The notes under the pieces are model-generated. The model was not told where the DNA came from. It ran no database searches and worked only from the letters and a program-made list of their open reading frames with translations. Positions 1 to 9,578 of a stretch of DNA of 64,000 bases are shown in pieces. The number at the start of each line of letters is the position of its first letter. The first letter of the stretch is position 1. The stretch covers positions 1-64,000 of the forward strand of contig PLYI01000001.1 in NCBI GenBank assembly GCA_003151735.1, given 5' to 3'. The stretch comes from Candidatus Bathyarchaeota archaeon. GTDB taxonomy: Archaea; Thermoproteota; Bathyarchaeia; Bathyarchaeales; Bathycorpusculaceae. The position numbers were made by a program, and so were the translations under genes.

Positions 1-199
1 TTTCAATATAAATGTATCCATTAACAGACTAATGTTCTGGGTGTTGTTTGGGTTTTAGCTTGTTTTTTCTATAGTAATTGTTGCCGAGAAGTTGCTATAT
101 AAAACAACCTAAAGATTGCTATACTAATTGTGTTTTGATATCTAAGCGGGTTTTGGCTTGTTTTCTGATTGTAATGGTTGTGTGGTAAACAGATGCAGC

Positions 200-865
200 C
201 TACGCTTGCTCGGCATTGTTTTCCTGGTTTTCTTGATCTGTTTCTTTTTGCTGTCTCTCTGCCAAATCCTCTTTTATGGCCTCCCCAAAAATTTTCTTCA
301 AGTCCTTCTTCATAACCGATGTGTCAGTGGTTAAGCCGAAGTAGTCAGAGAAGTAATCTGTGGTTTTTAGTGCCAATGTACGGCCACTTCGCTCAGCCGT
401 AATTAAGCCCATGTCCTTGAGCAGTTTTACGTGTCCGTAGGCGTGTTGACCTCGGACGTCGATAACTCTTTTCTGGGAAATAGGCTGCCGATAAGCAATA
501 TAAGAGAGCGTTTTGAGTGGACCTGACGAGAGGAGTGGTCGATTGACGAGTTTTTTGATCAGGGGCGTAAATTCTGCTTTCACCTGCAAAACATAACGCT
601 CGTTTTTCAGCGGCAAAATCTCAAGTGCTTTGCTGCGTGCCCTGTAGTCTTCCATGAGCGTCTCAACGTAAATCATTACTCGTTTTTTAGAGCGGCTGCC
701 TATGACTTGGCAGAGTTCGTTTATGTCCAGGGGGCGTCCTGCAACGTAGAGGGCAGCCTCCAGCAACGCTAAGCTGTGAGCTTTCCGCTCGTTTTCCTGT
801 GCCTGCTCAACCTCAGGATTCGGGTTTTGTCTTTGTTCAACTAATGGGTTTTTCGGCTTTTCCAA
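200..865 (-). CDS. scpB: Segregation and condensation protein B (ScpB)
   Basis: This is a 221-residue protein with the ScpB pattern of two winged-helix domains. The first starts near residue 32 (LLEAALYVAGRPLDINEL) and the second holds LSYIAYRQPISQKRV and a GHVKLLKDMGLI wing. ScpB-family proteins dimerise and bind the ScpA linker to complete the SMC condensin ring. The gene is last in an SMC-ScpA-ScpB operon and its start overlaps the end of scpA by 29 bases. The N-terminus (about residues 1-30) and C-terminus are charged, Gln/Glu-rich and probably disordered. The family assignment rests on fold-like motifs plus operon position. Confidence 0.85.
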   Translation of the reverse strand: MEKPKNPLVEQRQNPNPEVEQAQENERKAHSLALLEAALYVAGRPLDINELCQVIGSRSKKRVMIYVETLMEDYRARSKALEILPLKNERYVLQVKAEFTPLIKKLVNRPLLSSGPLKTLSYIAYRQPISQKRVIDVRGQHAYGHVKLLKDMGLITAERSGRTLALKTTDYFSDYFGLTTDTSVMKKDLKKIFGEAIKEDLAERQQKETDQENQENNAEQA

Positions 866-1556
866 CGTTTAGTTTCCCCACAGCTATGTACAATTCCTCG
901 GTTTCTTCATTCTGCCAGAGGCTAACTAGGCCATCCTGCGCAAGGAACAGCAAATAAATAAACATTCTCAGCGCTTCGATGCGAGTTGCGCCTTTGGAGA
1001 GGGTTGAGAAATCAATTATGCCTTGACCACCCGTTTTCTCGACAAGTATAGCGTATAGCTGGTCAACCTGCAACTCAAGCTCAGCTATGAATTTGTCAAA
1101 TTGAGGTAGCAAATCGGTAACTGCTGGCAAAACGGGATGCTGCTCAACCACATGGTTTAGGCTGAGAAGCTTTTCACCTTTCAGCACGTCATCTAAGACT
1201 TCAAGCAGATGCTGGATGGTTGTGGATGTTAACTCATGTCGCAGGGGCAGGAATAGGGGCGGCGGGACAAAATCCGTCGGAGCCTTAGGCAACGCAGGCG
1301 GCTCTTGCAATGTAAGCAGCAACTTGGATTTCATCAAGTAAATCAGAGCTGAAGAATCCAAAGCTACGCCGGAAGCGCGGAAATCCACTTTTTCAGGATG
1401 TGTTCGCTCCATCTCCGCAAGAAATGACCTAAGCAAATACGCTATGTTAATGTTCCAGGGTGTAAGCTTCTCGAGTTTACTGATTTCAAAGAGAATGTTC
1501 CAGGGCGGTCGCAGATAAAACGGTCGCCTCATCGGCGCTGTTGATGCTGATGCCAT
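837..1556 (-). CDS. scpA: Segregation and condensation protein A (ScpA kleisin)
   Basis: A 239-residue kleisin-type protein. The N-terminal segment (WNILFEISKLEKLTPWNINI, residues about 19-38) matches the ScpA motif that contacts the SMC neck. The C-terminal part (FSTLSKGATRIEALRMFIYLLFLAQDG) matches the ScpA winged helix that binds the SMC head. The proline-rich middle, about residues 90-110, fits a linker. It starts directly after the smc stop codon, so translational coupling is likely, and overlaps scpB. Its role would be to close the SMC ring for chromosome organisation. Length and order agree with archaeal and bacterial scpA. Confidence 0.9.
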   Translation of the reverse strand: MASASTAPMRRPFYLRPPWNILFEISKLEKLTPWNINIAYLLRSFLAEMERTHPEKVDFRASGVALDSSALIYLMKSKLLLTLQEPPALPKAPTDFVPPPLFLPLRHELTSTTIQHLLEVLDDVLKGEKLLSLNHVVEQHPVLPAVTDLLPQFDKFIAELELQVDQLYAILVEKTGGQGIIDFSTLSKGATRIEALRMFIYLLFLAQDGLVSLWQNEETEELYIAVGKLNVGKAEKPIS

Positions 1557-4500
1557 CTACTTATGTGCCTCCGGTGGGAACTTTGCAGTCACAACGTTTG
1601 AGATGCCGTTGCGTTCGTAGACGCCGTAGACTTTCTGCGCTTTGTTAACCATTTCGGGTCTTAGGCTGATGACTATGAACTGGATTTTTTCGGCTTCCTC
1701 TAAAAGCACGTCGGCAAGTTTAGTGGTGTGGAAGGCGTCTAAGTGTGCGTCAACTTCGTCGAGGATGTAAAATGATGCGGGCGTGAACTCTTTTAGTGAA
1801 AATATGAAGCTAACTGCGGAAACAGAGCGTTCACCGCCGCTTGCTCCACTTACAACAATTGACGGCTTATTGGGAAACTGCACCAGCATGTCTATACCGC
1901 CGTTGAAGGGGTCCTCGGGGTTCTCCAGTTTAAGCGTTGCTTCTCCGCCGCCTGTAAGTTTTGCAAAGTAAATCTTTAGGCTCTTGTTGATCTTTTCGAA
2001 CGCGCCCAAGAAAATCTTTCGTTTTTTAGATTCAATCTCATCCATAAACAGAACAATCGCTTGCTTTTCCCGCTCTAACTCATTTAAACGCACAGACAAT
2101 TCTCTGTAACGTGAAATCTGCTCCGAATAATGCGAGGACGCTAACTGGTTGATGGCGCCTATTCCCTCCATTTCAAACTGCATCATGCGAATGGTGGTTT
2201 CTGCTTCCTGAACCTGCCGAGGGTTAGTTTCCAAGGGCAACTCGTAACCAAACATTCTAAGTTGACCTTGAAGCTGCTGCAAACGAAGCTGGCTAGTTTC
2301 GATGCTTAGATTAAGCTGGTTTAGAAGTCTCTCAGCCTGCTCGTATTCCGAATCCAGCATCCTAAGCTCCGAGTCAATAGAGTCAATTTGAGAAGTGAAT
2401 TTCTTGGATTCTTCACGAGCGGAAAAAATAGCTTTAGAAAGATCAACACGACTTTTTTCTTGTTCATCCACATCTTTCTTTATAATTTCCCGTTCCGAAA
2501 GCGCCTCGGTAACTTCTTTCTCAAGCTTTCGCTGTTGCTGCTCAACCTTTGATAGCTGAATCTTTGTGTTCTTGTAGCCAATTCTTAGAACTCTGTCGAA
2601 TTGTGATTGGTGAGTTGAAATTTCCGTCTGCGCGGAACCTAAACGCTGGCGCAGGGTGTTTAGTTCTTCGCCGATTTTTTCACGGTGTACTTCGAGTTCT
2701 TGGATATGCGCTACGTCGGTTTTTAAGCGTAGAGCTGCAATTTCAGCGTGGATTTTTTGGTGGTTTTTTCGGATGGCATTTCGCTCGTTTCTGTAGACTT
2801 CCATGCGGCCTTTGTAAGATGCTGCTTCACGTTCAAGTTTGCCACCATACTTTTCTAGGTGTCGAATGTTAAATTGGGTTCTTTTAACGCCGCGTTTAAC
2901 CCTGATTAATTCCCTTTCCAGTGTAGCAACGGATTCTGTGAGTTTTGTAATCGCGATTTTAGTGTACTCAAGCTCTTCCTCGATACCTACAATGTCAGTG
3001 CCTCGCTGAGACAGGTGCTGCTGAAGCGCTTTAACCGCCTCATCCAAGCTATTTAACGCCTTCTCGCTGGGAATTATAGTTGAGAAATCGATTGGAGCAC
3101 GGTAGTAACCGCTTTCAAAAGCGCCAGGCTCATACAAGTCACCATTAACCGTGACTGCACGGTAACCTTCGTTTGAAAGCGCAAAAGCCGCTTTATCGTT
3201 TGAGACCACTACGGTGTCTCCGAAAACATAGTTGACAGCAAGCCCAAAGTTGCTCTCGTACTTCATGAAGCTTGAAATGGGTCCGACTATGCCGTCTCGT
3301 TTTGGCGGCTCTTTGTGCTTTATGTTGATTGCACCTTGGAGCGGAATAATCTTGATCCTGCCTAGTTTCATGCGTCTGAGCGTTTCCATACATGTAAAAG
3401 CGATGTCTATGTCTTTTACGACTAAAGCATCAAGCCAACCTGTTGCGGCCGCGTCGATGGCTTTCTTGAAGTTTTTATCGATTTTTATCAGGTTACGCAG
3501 CCTGCCTTGTATTCCAGCGATGGCGCCGACATCGCCCATTTCCTCGATGCCTCTTAGAGCTTTCTCTTCATTAGCTATGGTGGCGGCAAGGTCTCTTTGA
3601 GTAGCAAACTCTATGACGGCGTCTTTAGCGGAACTCGCAATCTTTTCTGCATCAGTGATTTCTTTTAGAACAATTTCCTTCTGGGCTTTTTTGCGTTCGA
3701 TTGTATTCTCAAGATTTTTAAGTTGAGATTTCTGGTCGCGTTGAACCTGCTCGAGCTCGGCGAGAGATTTCTCAATTTCAACTTGGCTTGTTAAGAATCT
3801 TTCTTTTCTAACACTTAAGTTCTTTATTCTTCCCATACAGAGCCGCAGAGCAGATTTGTCCTGAGTATATACAGAGCGTAAATAGGCAATTCGTTTAACG
3901 TGACTTTCAATTTGAGCTTCCAACGCACGTATCTTCAGGTTATTATCGTCCAATCCACCCCAAAGCTGAGAAGTTTCCTGCGCCAACGTACTGTGCGCCG
4001 CTTCCTTTTCTGCAATTTGGACTTTGAGTTTTTCATGTTCATTGCGGAAAGAACGGATTTTTAAGCGGTTTTCCCTAATCTCATTTCTTAGGTTTTCGTG
4101 TTGCGAGAGGTTGTTTTCTCTAACACGCTTAAAACTTTCAAGCGTAGCTTGCCCTGAACTAATCTTGGTAGTTAACTCAGTAAGCTTTGATTTTAACTCG
4201 CCGATTTTTATCTGAACCTTAAGAACCTCTGAACCGCCCTGCTCAAGCCCCTCGCCGCTGAGTTTTCGCCATTCTCCCTCAATTTCATGGCGTTTAGATC
4301 TGCGAAGGTCACGTTGCTCCTTTAGTTTGTCAACTCTTTCCTTTACCTTCAAGGTTTGCCCTGTGCCTTCGCTTATTTTTGTATTCATCTGTGAGACGTC
4401 GCTTGAGATTTTTATAGCTTGGAACTTCTTAGTCTCGGTTTGGATAAAATTGTAGCGTAAAAGCTGGTTACGTTCACGTTCAAGGTCGTCGAGGCGTTTT

Positions 4501-5108
4501 TGGACCTCATCTATTCGGCCCATTGCAGTGCGGATTGAAATGTCAGCGGCGCGAAGCTTCTCTTCTGCCTCCGTCTTCTCATCGTCGTATTGAGCTATGC
4601 CGATTAGGTCTTCAATAATTTTTCTTCTTTCAAGCGGAGTAATATCAGTTAATCTTGTGATTGTGCCCTGTGGAATGATGTTTTGGCTCATACTGCTTAT
4701 TGCAGCCATAGACAGAGTTTCTGTGACATGAGTACGCGACATTCTGCGCCCGTTTAATCGGTAAACACTCTGCCCATTCCGGTAAACTTCACGAGAAATT
4801 GTAACTGTGGTGGTGTCAACAGGCATTATGCCATCGGAATTATCGAATTGAACAACTACCTTTGCCATTTTGGCTTTTTCTTGTCCAGCTTTTTCTGAGC
4901 CGTGAAAGATGAGTTTCGCAGAGTTTTCCGCCCTGAGCCTTCGTGTGCTTAGTTCTCCAAGCGAAAAAAGCAGTGCATCCATTATGTTGGTTTTGCCGCT
5001 TCCGTTTGGACCAGTTATAGCTGTGAAACCCTTGTCTAGGTTTACTTTGACAGTTTGTGGCCCAAAAGACTTAAAGCCTTTTAACTCGATTTTTTTTATG
5101 TAGGGCAT
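1557..5108 (-). CDS. smc: Chromosome segregation ATPase SMC
   Basis: A 1183-residue SMC protein of full family length. The Walker A motif GPNGSGKT lies at residues 33-40. Long heptad-rich coiled coils flank a hinge at about residues 523-690, which starts at GDVGAIAGIQGRLRNLI. The ABC signature SGASGGERS is near residue 1089 and Walker B with the D-loop (YILDEVDAHLD) near 1114. SMC dimers bind DNA with ScpA and ScpB and use ATP to organise and separate chromosomes. It is the first gene of the operon. The start follows GAGAGGA, a good ribosome binding site, and a TATA-like element lies about 60 bases upstream. No lesions were seen. Confidence 0.98.
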   Translation of the reverse strand: MPYIKKIELKGFKSFGPQTVKVNLDKGFTAITGPNGSGKTNIMDALLFSLGELSTRRLRAENSAKLIFHGSEKAGQEKAKMAKVVVQFDNSDGIMPVDTTTVTISREVYRNGQSVYRLNGRRMSRTHVTETLSMAAISSMSQNIIPQGTITRLTDITPLERRKIIEDLIGIAQYDDEKTEAEEKLRAADISIRTAMGRIDEVQKRLDDLERERNQLLRYNFIQTETKKFQAIKISSDVSQMNTKISEGTGQTLKVKERVDKLKEQRDLRRSKRHEIEGEWRKLSGEGLEQGGSEVLKVQIKIGELKSKLTELTTKISSGQATLESFKRVRENNLSQHENLRNEIRENRLKIRSFRNEHEKLKVQIAEKEAAHSTLAQETSQLWGGLDDNNLKIRALEAQIESHVKRIAYLRSVYTQDKSALRLCMGRIKNLSVRKERFLTSQVEIEKSLAELEQVQRDQKSQLKNLENTIERKKAQKEIVLKEITDAEKIASSAKDAVIEFATQRDLAATIANEEKALRGIEEMGDVGAIAGIQGRLRNLIKIDKNFKKAIDAAATGWLDALVVKDIDIAFTCMETLRRMKLGRIKIIPLQGAINIKHKEPPKRDGIVGPISSFMKYESNFGLAVNYVFGDTVVVSNDKAAFALSNEGYRAVTVNGDLYEPGAFESGYYRAPIDFSTIIPSEKALNSLDEAVKALQQHLSQRGTDIVGIEEELEYTKIAITKLTESVATLERELIRVKRGVKRTQFNIRHLEKYGGKLEREAASYKGRMEVYRNERNAIRKNHQKIHAEIAALRLKTDVAHIQELEVHREKIGEELNTLRQRLGSAQTEISTHQSQFDRVLRIGYKNTKIQLSKVEQQQRKLEKEVTEALSEREIIKKDVDEQEKSRVDLSKAIFSAREESKKFTSQIDSIDSELRMLDSEYEQAERLLNQLNLSIETSQLRLQQLQGQLRMFGYELPLETNPRQVQEAETTIRMMQFEMEGIGAINQLASSHYSEQISRYRELSVRLNELEREKQAIVLFMDEIESKKRKIFLGAFEKINKSLKIYFAKLTGGGEATLKLENPEDPFNGGIDMLVQFPNKPSIVVSGASGGERSVSAVSFIFSLKEFTPASFYILDEVDAHLDAFHTTKLADVLLEEAEKIQFIVISLRPEMVNKAQKVYGVYERNGISNVVTAKFPPEAHK

Positions 5109-5165
5109 TTAGTCTTTATCCTCTCGGAAGCAATGTTTTCTTTTTAACATCTCTCATCAACATAC

Positions 5166-5173
5166 GTATAAAA
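5166..5173 (-). promoter_or_regulatory. TATA-like element upstream of smc
   Basis: Read on the minus strand this is CTTTTATACG, about 58 bases upstream of the smc ATG. It lies in the AT-rich gap between the divergent smc operon and the gene at 5365. Position and composition fit an archaeal TATA box, but no transcript data are available. Confidence 0.4.
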
Positions 5174-5364
5174 GCTATTCTATTACAACTGCGCTTATAC
5201 GTGTATGTTGGAAAATATTAGGTGATGAATGTCTCTTAGTTTTTTTGCAAAAAGCATCTGTAACCTAGTTGGAGAGTTATTTTGGATTGTCAACTGTTGG
5301 ACAGTTGATGTGGGGACATCGAAAGCAATAACGTTTATTAATATTTAATATACAGTTTTGATGG

Positions 5365-6012
5365 ATGAGCAACATGAGCGACAAATTACAAGAAAGCTTA
5401 CAATACCTAAAACAGTACAGCATCATAGAAAATGAAGCCATTAAACTCTACGAAACACTATCCAAAAAAATTAACCAGCCAGAAAGCAGCTTTATCTTAG
5501 GAATCGCCTGCGACAGCCTGAAAAACACAAAAATCATTCAGGGAATACTGGATTGCTTTGACATGCCTGAACTAGAAAATAAAATTGCCCGAAAAGACTT
5601 GTCAGAATTAGTTGAAGAAATCATAGCGCTCGAAAAAAAAATCTCCAAAATTAACAGCTTAGATTACCTGGTTTCATCTGAAATTCTAAAAGAATCAATT
5701 GAACTTGAAGTTGCCCTCGGCAAAGTTTACACAAATTACCTTGAATCCAACTCCGCTAGAATCATCGTCGATGAACTAGCAAAAACGGGAATGATAAGCC
5801 TGGCTAATTTCAAGAAGATAATCGAATATTTAATAGAAGAAAAAGGAAAACACCGAGAAATAATCGTTGAAACCAAGTATATTCTTGATGCAAAAGAAAC
5901 AGAGAACCGCATGCAGATAACACCTCTGATAAAATATCAAAATCCAGACGGGTGGATTCGTGAATCAACAATCCATGCCTTCGTAAACCCGCCAGAAAAC
6001 ACCCTGCCATAA
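5365..6012 (+). CDS. Hypothetical helical protein, ferritin-like fold suspected
   Basis: A 215-residue, nearly all-helical protein. The opening stretch (QYSIIENEAIKLYETLSKKI, then LGIACDSLKNTKIIQGIL) has the Glu-rich paired-helix look of ferritin-like or rubrerythrin-like proteins. A second Glu pair lies near ESIELEVALGKVYTNYLE and a His near KGKHREII. The set of metal ligands is not clearly complete, so catalysis should not be assumed. A TATA-like stretch (TTTATTAAT, about 5332-5340) lies about 25 bases upstream of the ATG, which suggests a leaderless transcript. The gene stands alone and diverges from smc. I do not recognise a named family. Confidence 0.6.
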   Translation: MSNMSDKLQESLQYLKQYSIIENEAIKLYETLSKKINQPESSFILGIACDSLKNTKIIQGILDCFDMPELENKIARKDLSELVEEIIALEKKISKINSLDYLVSSEILKESIELEVALGKVYTNYLESNSARIIVDELAKTGMISLANFKKIIEYLIEEKGKHREIIVETKYILDAKETENRMQITPLIKYQNPDGWIRESTIHAFVNPPENTLP

Positions 6013-6331
6013 ATTGAAAAACAATTTTATTTTAGAAAGGACTCGCCGACAAATAGGGGCCCCGGCAGTTCAGTATGGAAGCTTCCTCATAGGCATACTG
6101 CCTCTAGGTATGGGTTATAATAGAATTAGCAGTCGGGTTTTTACTGTCAAAGCAACAACCCAGCAAAACCCCCCTTCTCTAACAATGAAATTTTGATTAA
6201 AAAAGAGACGCCAGAATTTTAGTGAATCAGCAGTTAGAAGTAGAAATTCATAAGCCTTTACTTGCTTTCAATGCATTTAACACTAACAACTCAAAGAGCA
6301 CGTTCATGACTAGCTAGGGCACGGACTAAGG
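6013..6331 (+). other. Intergenic stretch without convincing gene
   Basis: This 319-base gap has a short open frame from 6014 to 6196 whose translation does not look like a protein. Around 6066-6104 the sequence contains GGCAGT and CAGTATG with a matching CATACTGCC downstream, so an imperfect hairpin can form. It could be a terminator-like or RNA structure for the upstream gene. Nothing else was recognised. Confidence 0.3.
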
Positions 6332-6751
6332 ATGAAAAGAAAAATGATCAAAAGAAGGCGCGAAAAAAAATTCAACGCAATCTTGCTGAAGGTCGTAGAC
6401 GAAGCACTCTTAACGTTAGGTGAGAACGCAAAATCATCATTGTACTTTCACCTTGAAACTAAATTTTCAATTTCAAAAAAGGATATTCCTGACAGAATCA
6501 GCGATTTTTCGGATGCTCTTGAACAAATATTCGGTCTAGCTGCCCGGCATCTTGAGATTTTAATCATGAAATGCCTAAATGAAAAGATCAATTGCAAGTA
6601 CGAGTGGGCTGGCCCAAAATGGCTTGTTCCAGATTTAACTTTTGCAAAATACGTAAAGTTGCTGGAGCTTTGGTGTGAAGATACAGAAAAAACTTGGGAA
6701 TTAGAGGTGACATTGGATGCTGGAGAACAACAAGAACAACAAACACAATGA
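6332..6751 (+). CDS. NitrOD5-domain protein
   Basis: A 139-residue protein with a basic N-terminus (residues 1-13). A core follows, LGENAKSSLYFHLETKFSI, then DIPDRISDFSDALEQIFG and LAARHLEILIMK. This matches my recollection of the NitrOD5 domain, an output-type domain first described in ammonia-oxidising archaea and common in related TACK lineages. Its biochemical role is unknown. It ends 35 bases inside the start of the downstream histidine kinase, so the two are probably co-transcribed and the protein may be a signalling output or partner. The Gln/Glu-rich tail is likely disordered. It is intact although the kinase and receiver are broken. Confidence 0.65.
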   Translation: MKRKMIKRRREKKFNAILLKVVDEALLTLGENAKSSLYFHLETKFSISKKDIPDRISDFSDALEQIFGLAARHLEILIMKCLNEKINCKYEWAGPKWLVPDLTFAKYVKLLELWCEDTEKTWELEVTLDAGEQQEQQTQ

Positions 6752-8664
6752 CGCCTTGGTAGTTTTGATTGATCTTATTCTTGATCCAGTCGTAGTCATA
6801 GATAGCTCAAGAAGAATTGTTGCCGCAAACAAAATGATTGGAAAGATTACAGGATACAACAAGGAACAGTTAGTCGGAAAGAGCTTATCTAGCTTAGGCT
6901 TCATTAACGAAGAATACAAAAAGCTGCTTACTGAAAAAATGAAGGCCGGTTAGCAGGATCCAACATTACGCCATACGAAATTGAGGTGACAGCCAAGAAT
7001 GGAGAAGTCAAATGCCTGAGAATAAGCGCGAACCGCTTCATTAACGCGGGAGAAACAGTAGACCTCGCAGTTATTCATGATGTCACAGAAGAAAACAAAA
7101 TTCAAAACGAACTACGGCGGGGATTGCATGAAAGCGAAGAAAAATTTCAAGGCATAAGCAACTCAATTAAAGAAACCATTATCGTGGTGGATGAGGAAGC
7201 CAAAGTTACTTACTGGAATCCTGCTGCAGAAAAAACGTTCGGCTTCTCAGAGAGTGAAGCTGTGGGTCGAAAGCTAAGAGAACTAGTCATCCCACCACAC
7301 GGACAAAAAAAGCATGAAGCGTTACTAAAAGAATTAAAGCAGAACCAATTGTCAAAACGACATTTTGGTTTCAATGCGCTAAAAAAAGAAGGACCCACTT
7401 TCCCAATGGACCTCACTATAACATCCGTGAAGTTAAAGGACAAAAACTGTCTGCTTTCAATTGTTAGGGATATCACGGAGTGGAAAGCCATTGAAGAAGC
7501 GCTCCGACGAGAACGAGACATGCTTGAAGATATCACGAAAAATATCGGTGCCGGACTAGTTATTATCGACAAAAATTACCGTGTACTTTGGGCAAACAAC
7601 TTTTTGAAACGATTAGACAGCGATATTAAGAACAAAACGTGTTATTCAACGTTTAACACGTTGGATATGGTATGTCCAGGGTGTGGACCTAAAAAAATCT
7701 TTGAAGGTCAACCTTTTGATTCAAGAGAATACTTCAATAAAACCTTGAGTGACAAGGATCTGCCCTGTTGGTTTGAACTCATAGCTACCCCTATCAAGGA
7801 TGCTAACGGAAAAGTTATAGCAGCACTAGAGCTTACCGTGGATATAACTGAGAGAAAACGTCTACAACACAAACTCTCTGAGTACTCGCAAAAACTCGAA
7901 GAACTGGTGCAAAAAAGAACTGAGCAATTAAAGAAAACACAAGCGGAACTCGTAAAATCAGAGAGGCTTGCGGCAATCGGTGAATTAGCCGGAATGGTTG
8001 GACACGACCTACGCAACCCTTTGACAGGAATCAAAAATTCTGCTTATTTCATGAAAAAGAAGGGGGCGAAATCTCTCAAAGCCAAGCGCATGAAATGCTT
8101 GAAACAATCGACAAATGCGTAGATTACTCCAACAAAATTGTCAACGACCTTTTAGATTACTCAAAAGAAGTCCGTTTGGAGTTGCGGGAGGAACCCCTCA
8201 AAAAATTACTCGCTGAGTCTCTAAGCCTTCTTGATTTACCTGAAAAAATCGAAATCCAAAACCAACTGAACGACAATGTCACAGTAAAGATTGATGCAGA
8301 TAAAATAAAACGCGTTTTCATAAACCTAATCAAAAACGCATTCGATGCAATGCCTAATGGAGGTAAAATCACCATCGATAGCAGGCAAATCAATGGAACT
8401 TTAGAGATTTCTTTTTCAGATACAGACGAAGGCATAGCTAACGAAGTTTTGCCAAAGCTTTTTTCGCCGTTGTTTACTACGAAAGCGCAGGGCATGGGTT
8501 TTGGATTAGCCATCTGCAAGCGCATCGTCGAAGCCCATGGTGGATCGATAGCGGTTAAGACTGTTAAGGATAAAGGAACAATTTTTACAGTAACTTTACC
8601 GGTTGAACCTAAATTTGAAATTGGAGGTGAAAACACATGGATAAAAATACCCGAATCCTCGTAG
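6717..8664 (+). pseudogene. PAS-domain sensor histidine kinase, split by two frameshifts
   Basis: One kinase is spread over three reading frames. The first segment (6717-6953) is the start of a PAS domain (DPVVVIDSSRRIVAANKMIG). Coding continues in another frame from about 6944 to 8122 and holds the rest of that PAS, a second PAS (ETIIVVDEEAKVTYWNPAAE), a third (GAGLVIIDKNYRVLWANNF), a coiled linker and the H-box (AGMVGHDLRNPLTGI). A second shift in a GGGGG run near 8066 leads to the last segment, with the N-box (NLIKNAFDAMP) and G2 box (GMGFGLAICKRIVEAHGG). The G1 box reads SDTDEGIA, where the first Gly of the usual DxGxG is Asp. Decay or base-call error are both possible; decay is favoured by the damage in the next gene. 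Confidence 0.85.
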
Positions 8665-9078
8665 TTGATGACGATGAAACAATAAGAACAACTATGAAAG
8701 CTATACTTGAAGACGAAGGATACATTGTTGATTTAGCAGGCACTGGAAAAGAAGCAGTCCAAAAGACTCGAGAAAGAAGCTACAACGTTGCATTACTTGA
8801 CATTCGATTGCCAGACATGGAAGGCATTGAACTGTTAAAACTAATGCACGACAGTGTTCCTAGGACACGCAAAATAATGGTGACAGGTTACCCATCAATG
8901 CAGAACGCGATATCTGCTTAAAACAAAAACGCTGATGCATACTTAATTAAACCCGTTGACGTTGAAAAACTTCTCCACTGTGAAGGAACAATTGCAAGCT
9001 CAGGACAACGAACGGAAGTTTAGTGAGCAAAAAGTCGCCGAATTCATCGAAAGCCGAGTTAAAGAACTCTCAACGTAA
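8637..9078 (+). pseudogene. Response regulator receiver domain with stop and frameshift
   Basis: The receiver domain starts at 8637 and overlaps the kinase end by 28 bases. The acidic pocket (VVDDDET), the phospho-accepting Asp (LLDIRLPDMEG) and the switch Thr (VTGYPS) are present. A TAA at 8919-8921 interrupts the frame after NAISA. The same frame then continues with NKNADAYLIKPVDVEKLL, which holds the conserved Lys-Pro. A second lesion, a one-base shift near 8980, is needed to read on to VKEQLQAQDNERKF and a natural stop at 9076-9078. The intact parent would be a stand-alone receiver of about 146 residues, paired with the upstream kinase. Confidence 0.85.
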
Positions 9079-9250
9079 ACCCACCTAACACCCCATTTTC
9101 CACCATTTTATACTAATTTTCAATAATCCAGCCATTAGACTGCAAAAAAACCAACCAGCATACTTCGCTTATCCTAAAATTTTAGGTTTTAGACAGAAAA
9201 TTAATATGGCACGATTGTCCATGACCCATGGAAAGTGGTGAGTTAAAAAA

Positions 9251-9463
9251 TTGAGTTTTGGAAGTATGAAGGTTTTTAATGGAATTCAAGAAGCGCTTGT
9301 TTTAGCTTTGATGCTTGTGTCTATGTTAGTGATTTTCTACGTTAACATAGACTGGACATACAAGATAGGTATTGCAGTGATAGTGCTTACAATAATTTTC
9401 TTGGCTACTTTGGCAGCTGCTCTTCTGCGCCAACAAAGAGAAACTAAACAAACCCAAGCATAG
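9251..9463 (+). CDS. Small two-helix membrane protein, function unknown
   Basis: A 70-residue protein starting with TTG after a GGTGAG ribosome-binding-like sequence. Two hydrophobic segments are visible, about residues 15-31 (LVLALMLVSMLVIFYV) and 38-60 (IGIAVIVLTIIFLATLAAALL), followed by a short charged tail. This fits a helical hairpin in the membrane. I do not recognise the family and nothing in the context indicates a role. Confidence 0.55.
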   Translation: MSFGSMKVFNGIQEALVLALMLVSMLVIFYVNIDWTYKIGIAVIVLTIIFLATLAAALLRQQRETKQTQA

Positions 9464-9578
9464 CCAAGCGTTTTTTCACTTTCACTTTACTCTCCCTTAC
9501 CTTGCAATGTCGTTTTGCTGATAGTTTAAAAAGGGTTAGGAAGCGTATTGGCTTCCATACCAAGGGAGACAAAAAAGG

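Noticed and set aside
1-199. Left-edge region before scpB
   Set aside because: AT-rich, without a frame, RNA motif or repeat that I could support; it probably holds the terminator of the smc operon.
6014-6196. 60-codon open frame downstream of the ferritin-like gene
   Set aside because: The translation has no protein-like pattern and the frame overlaps a hairpin-prone region. No ribosome binding site was seen.
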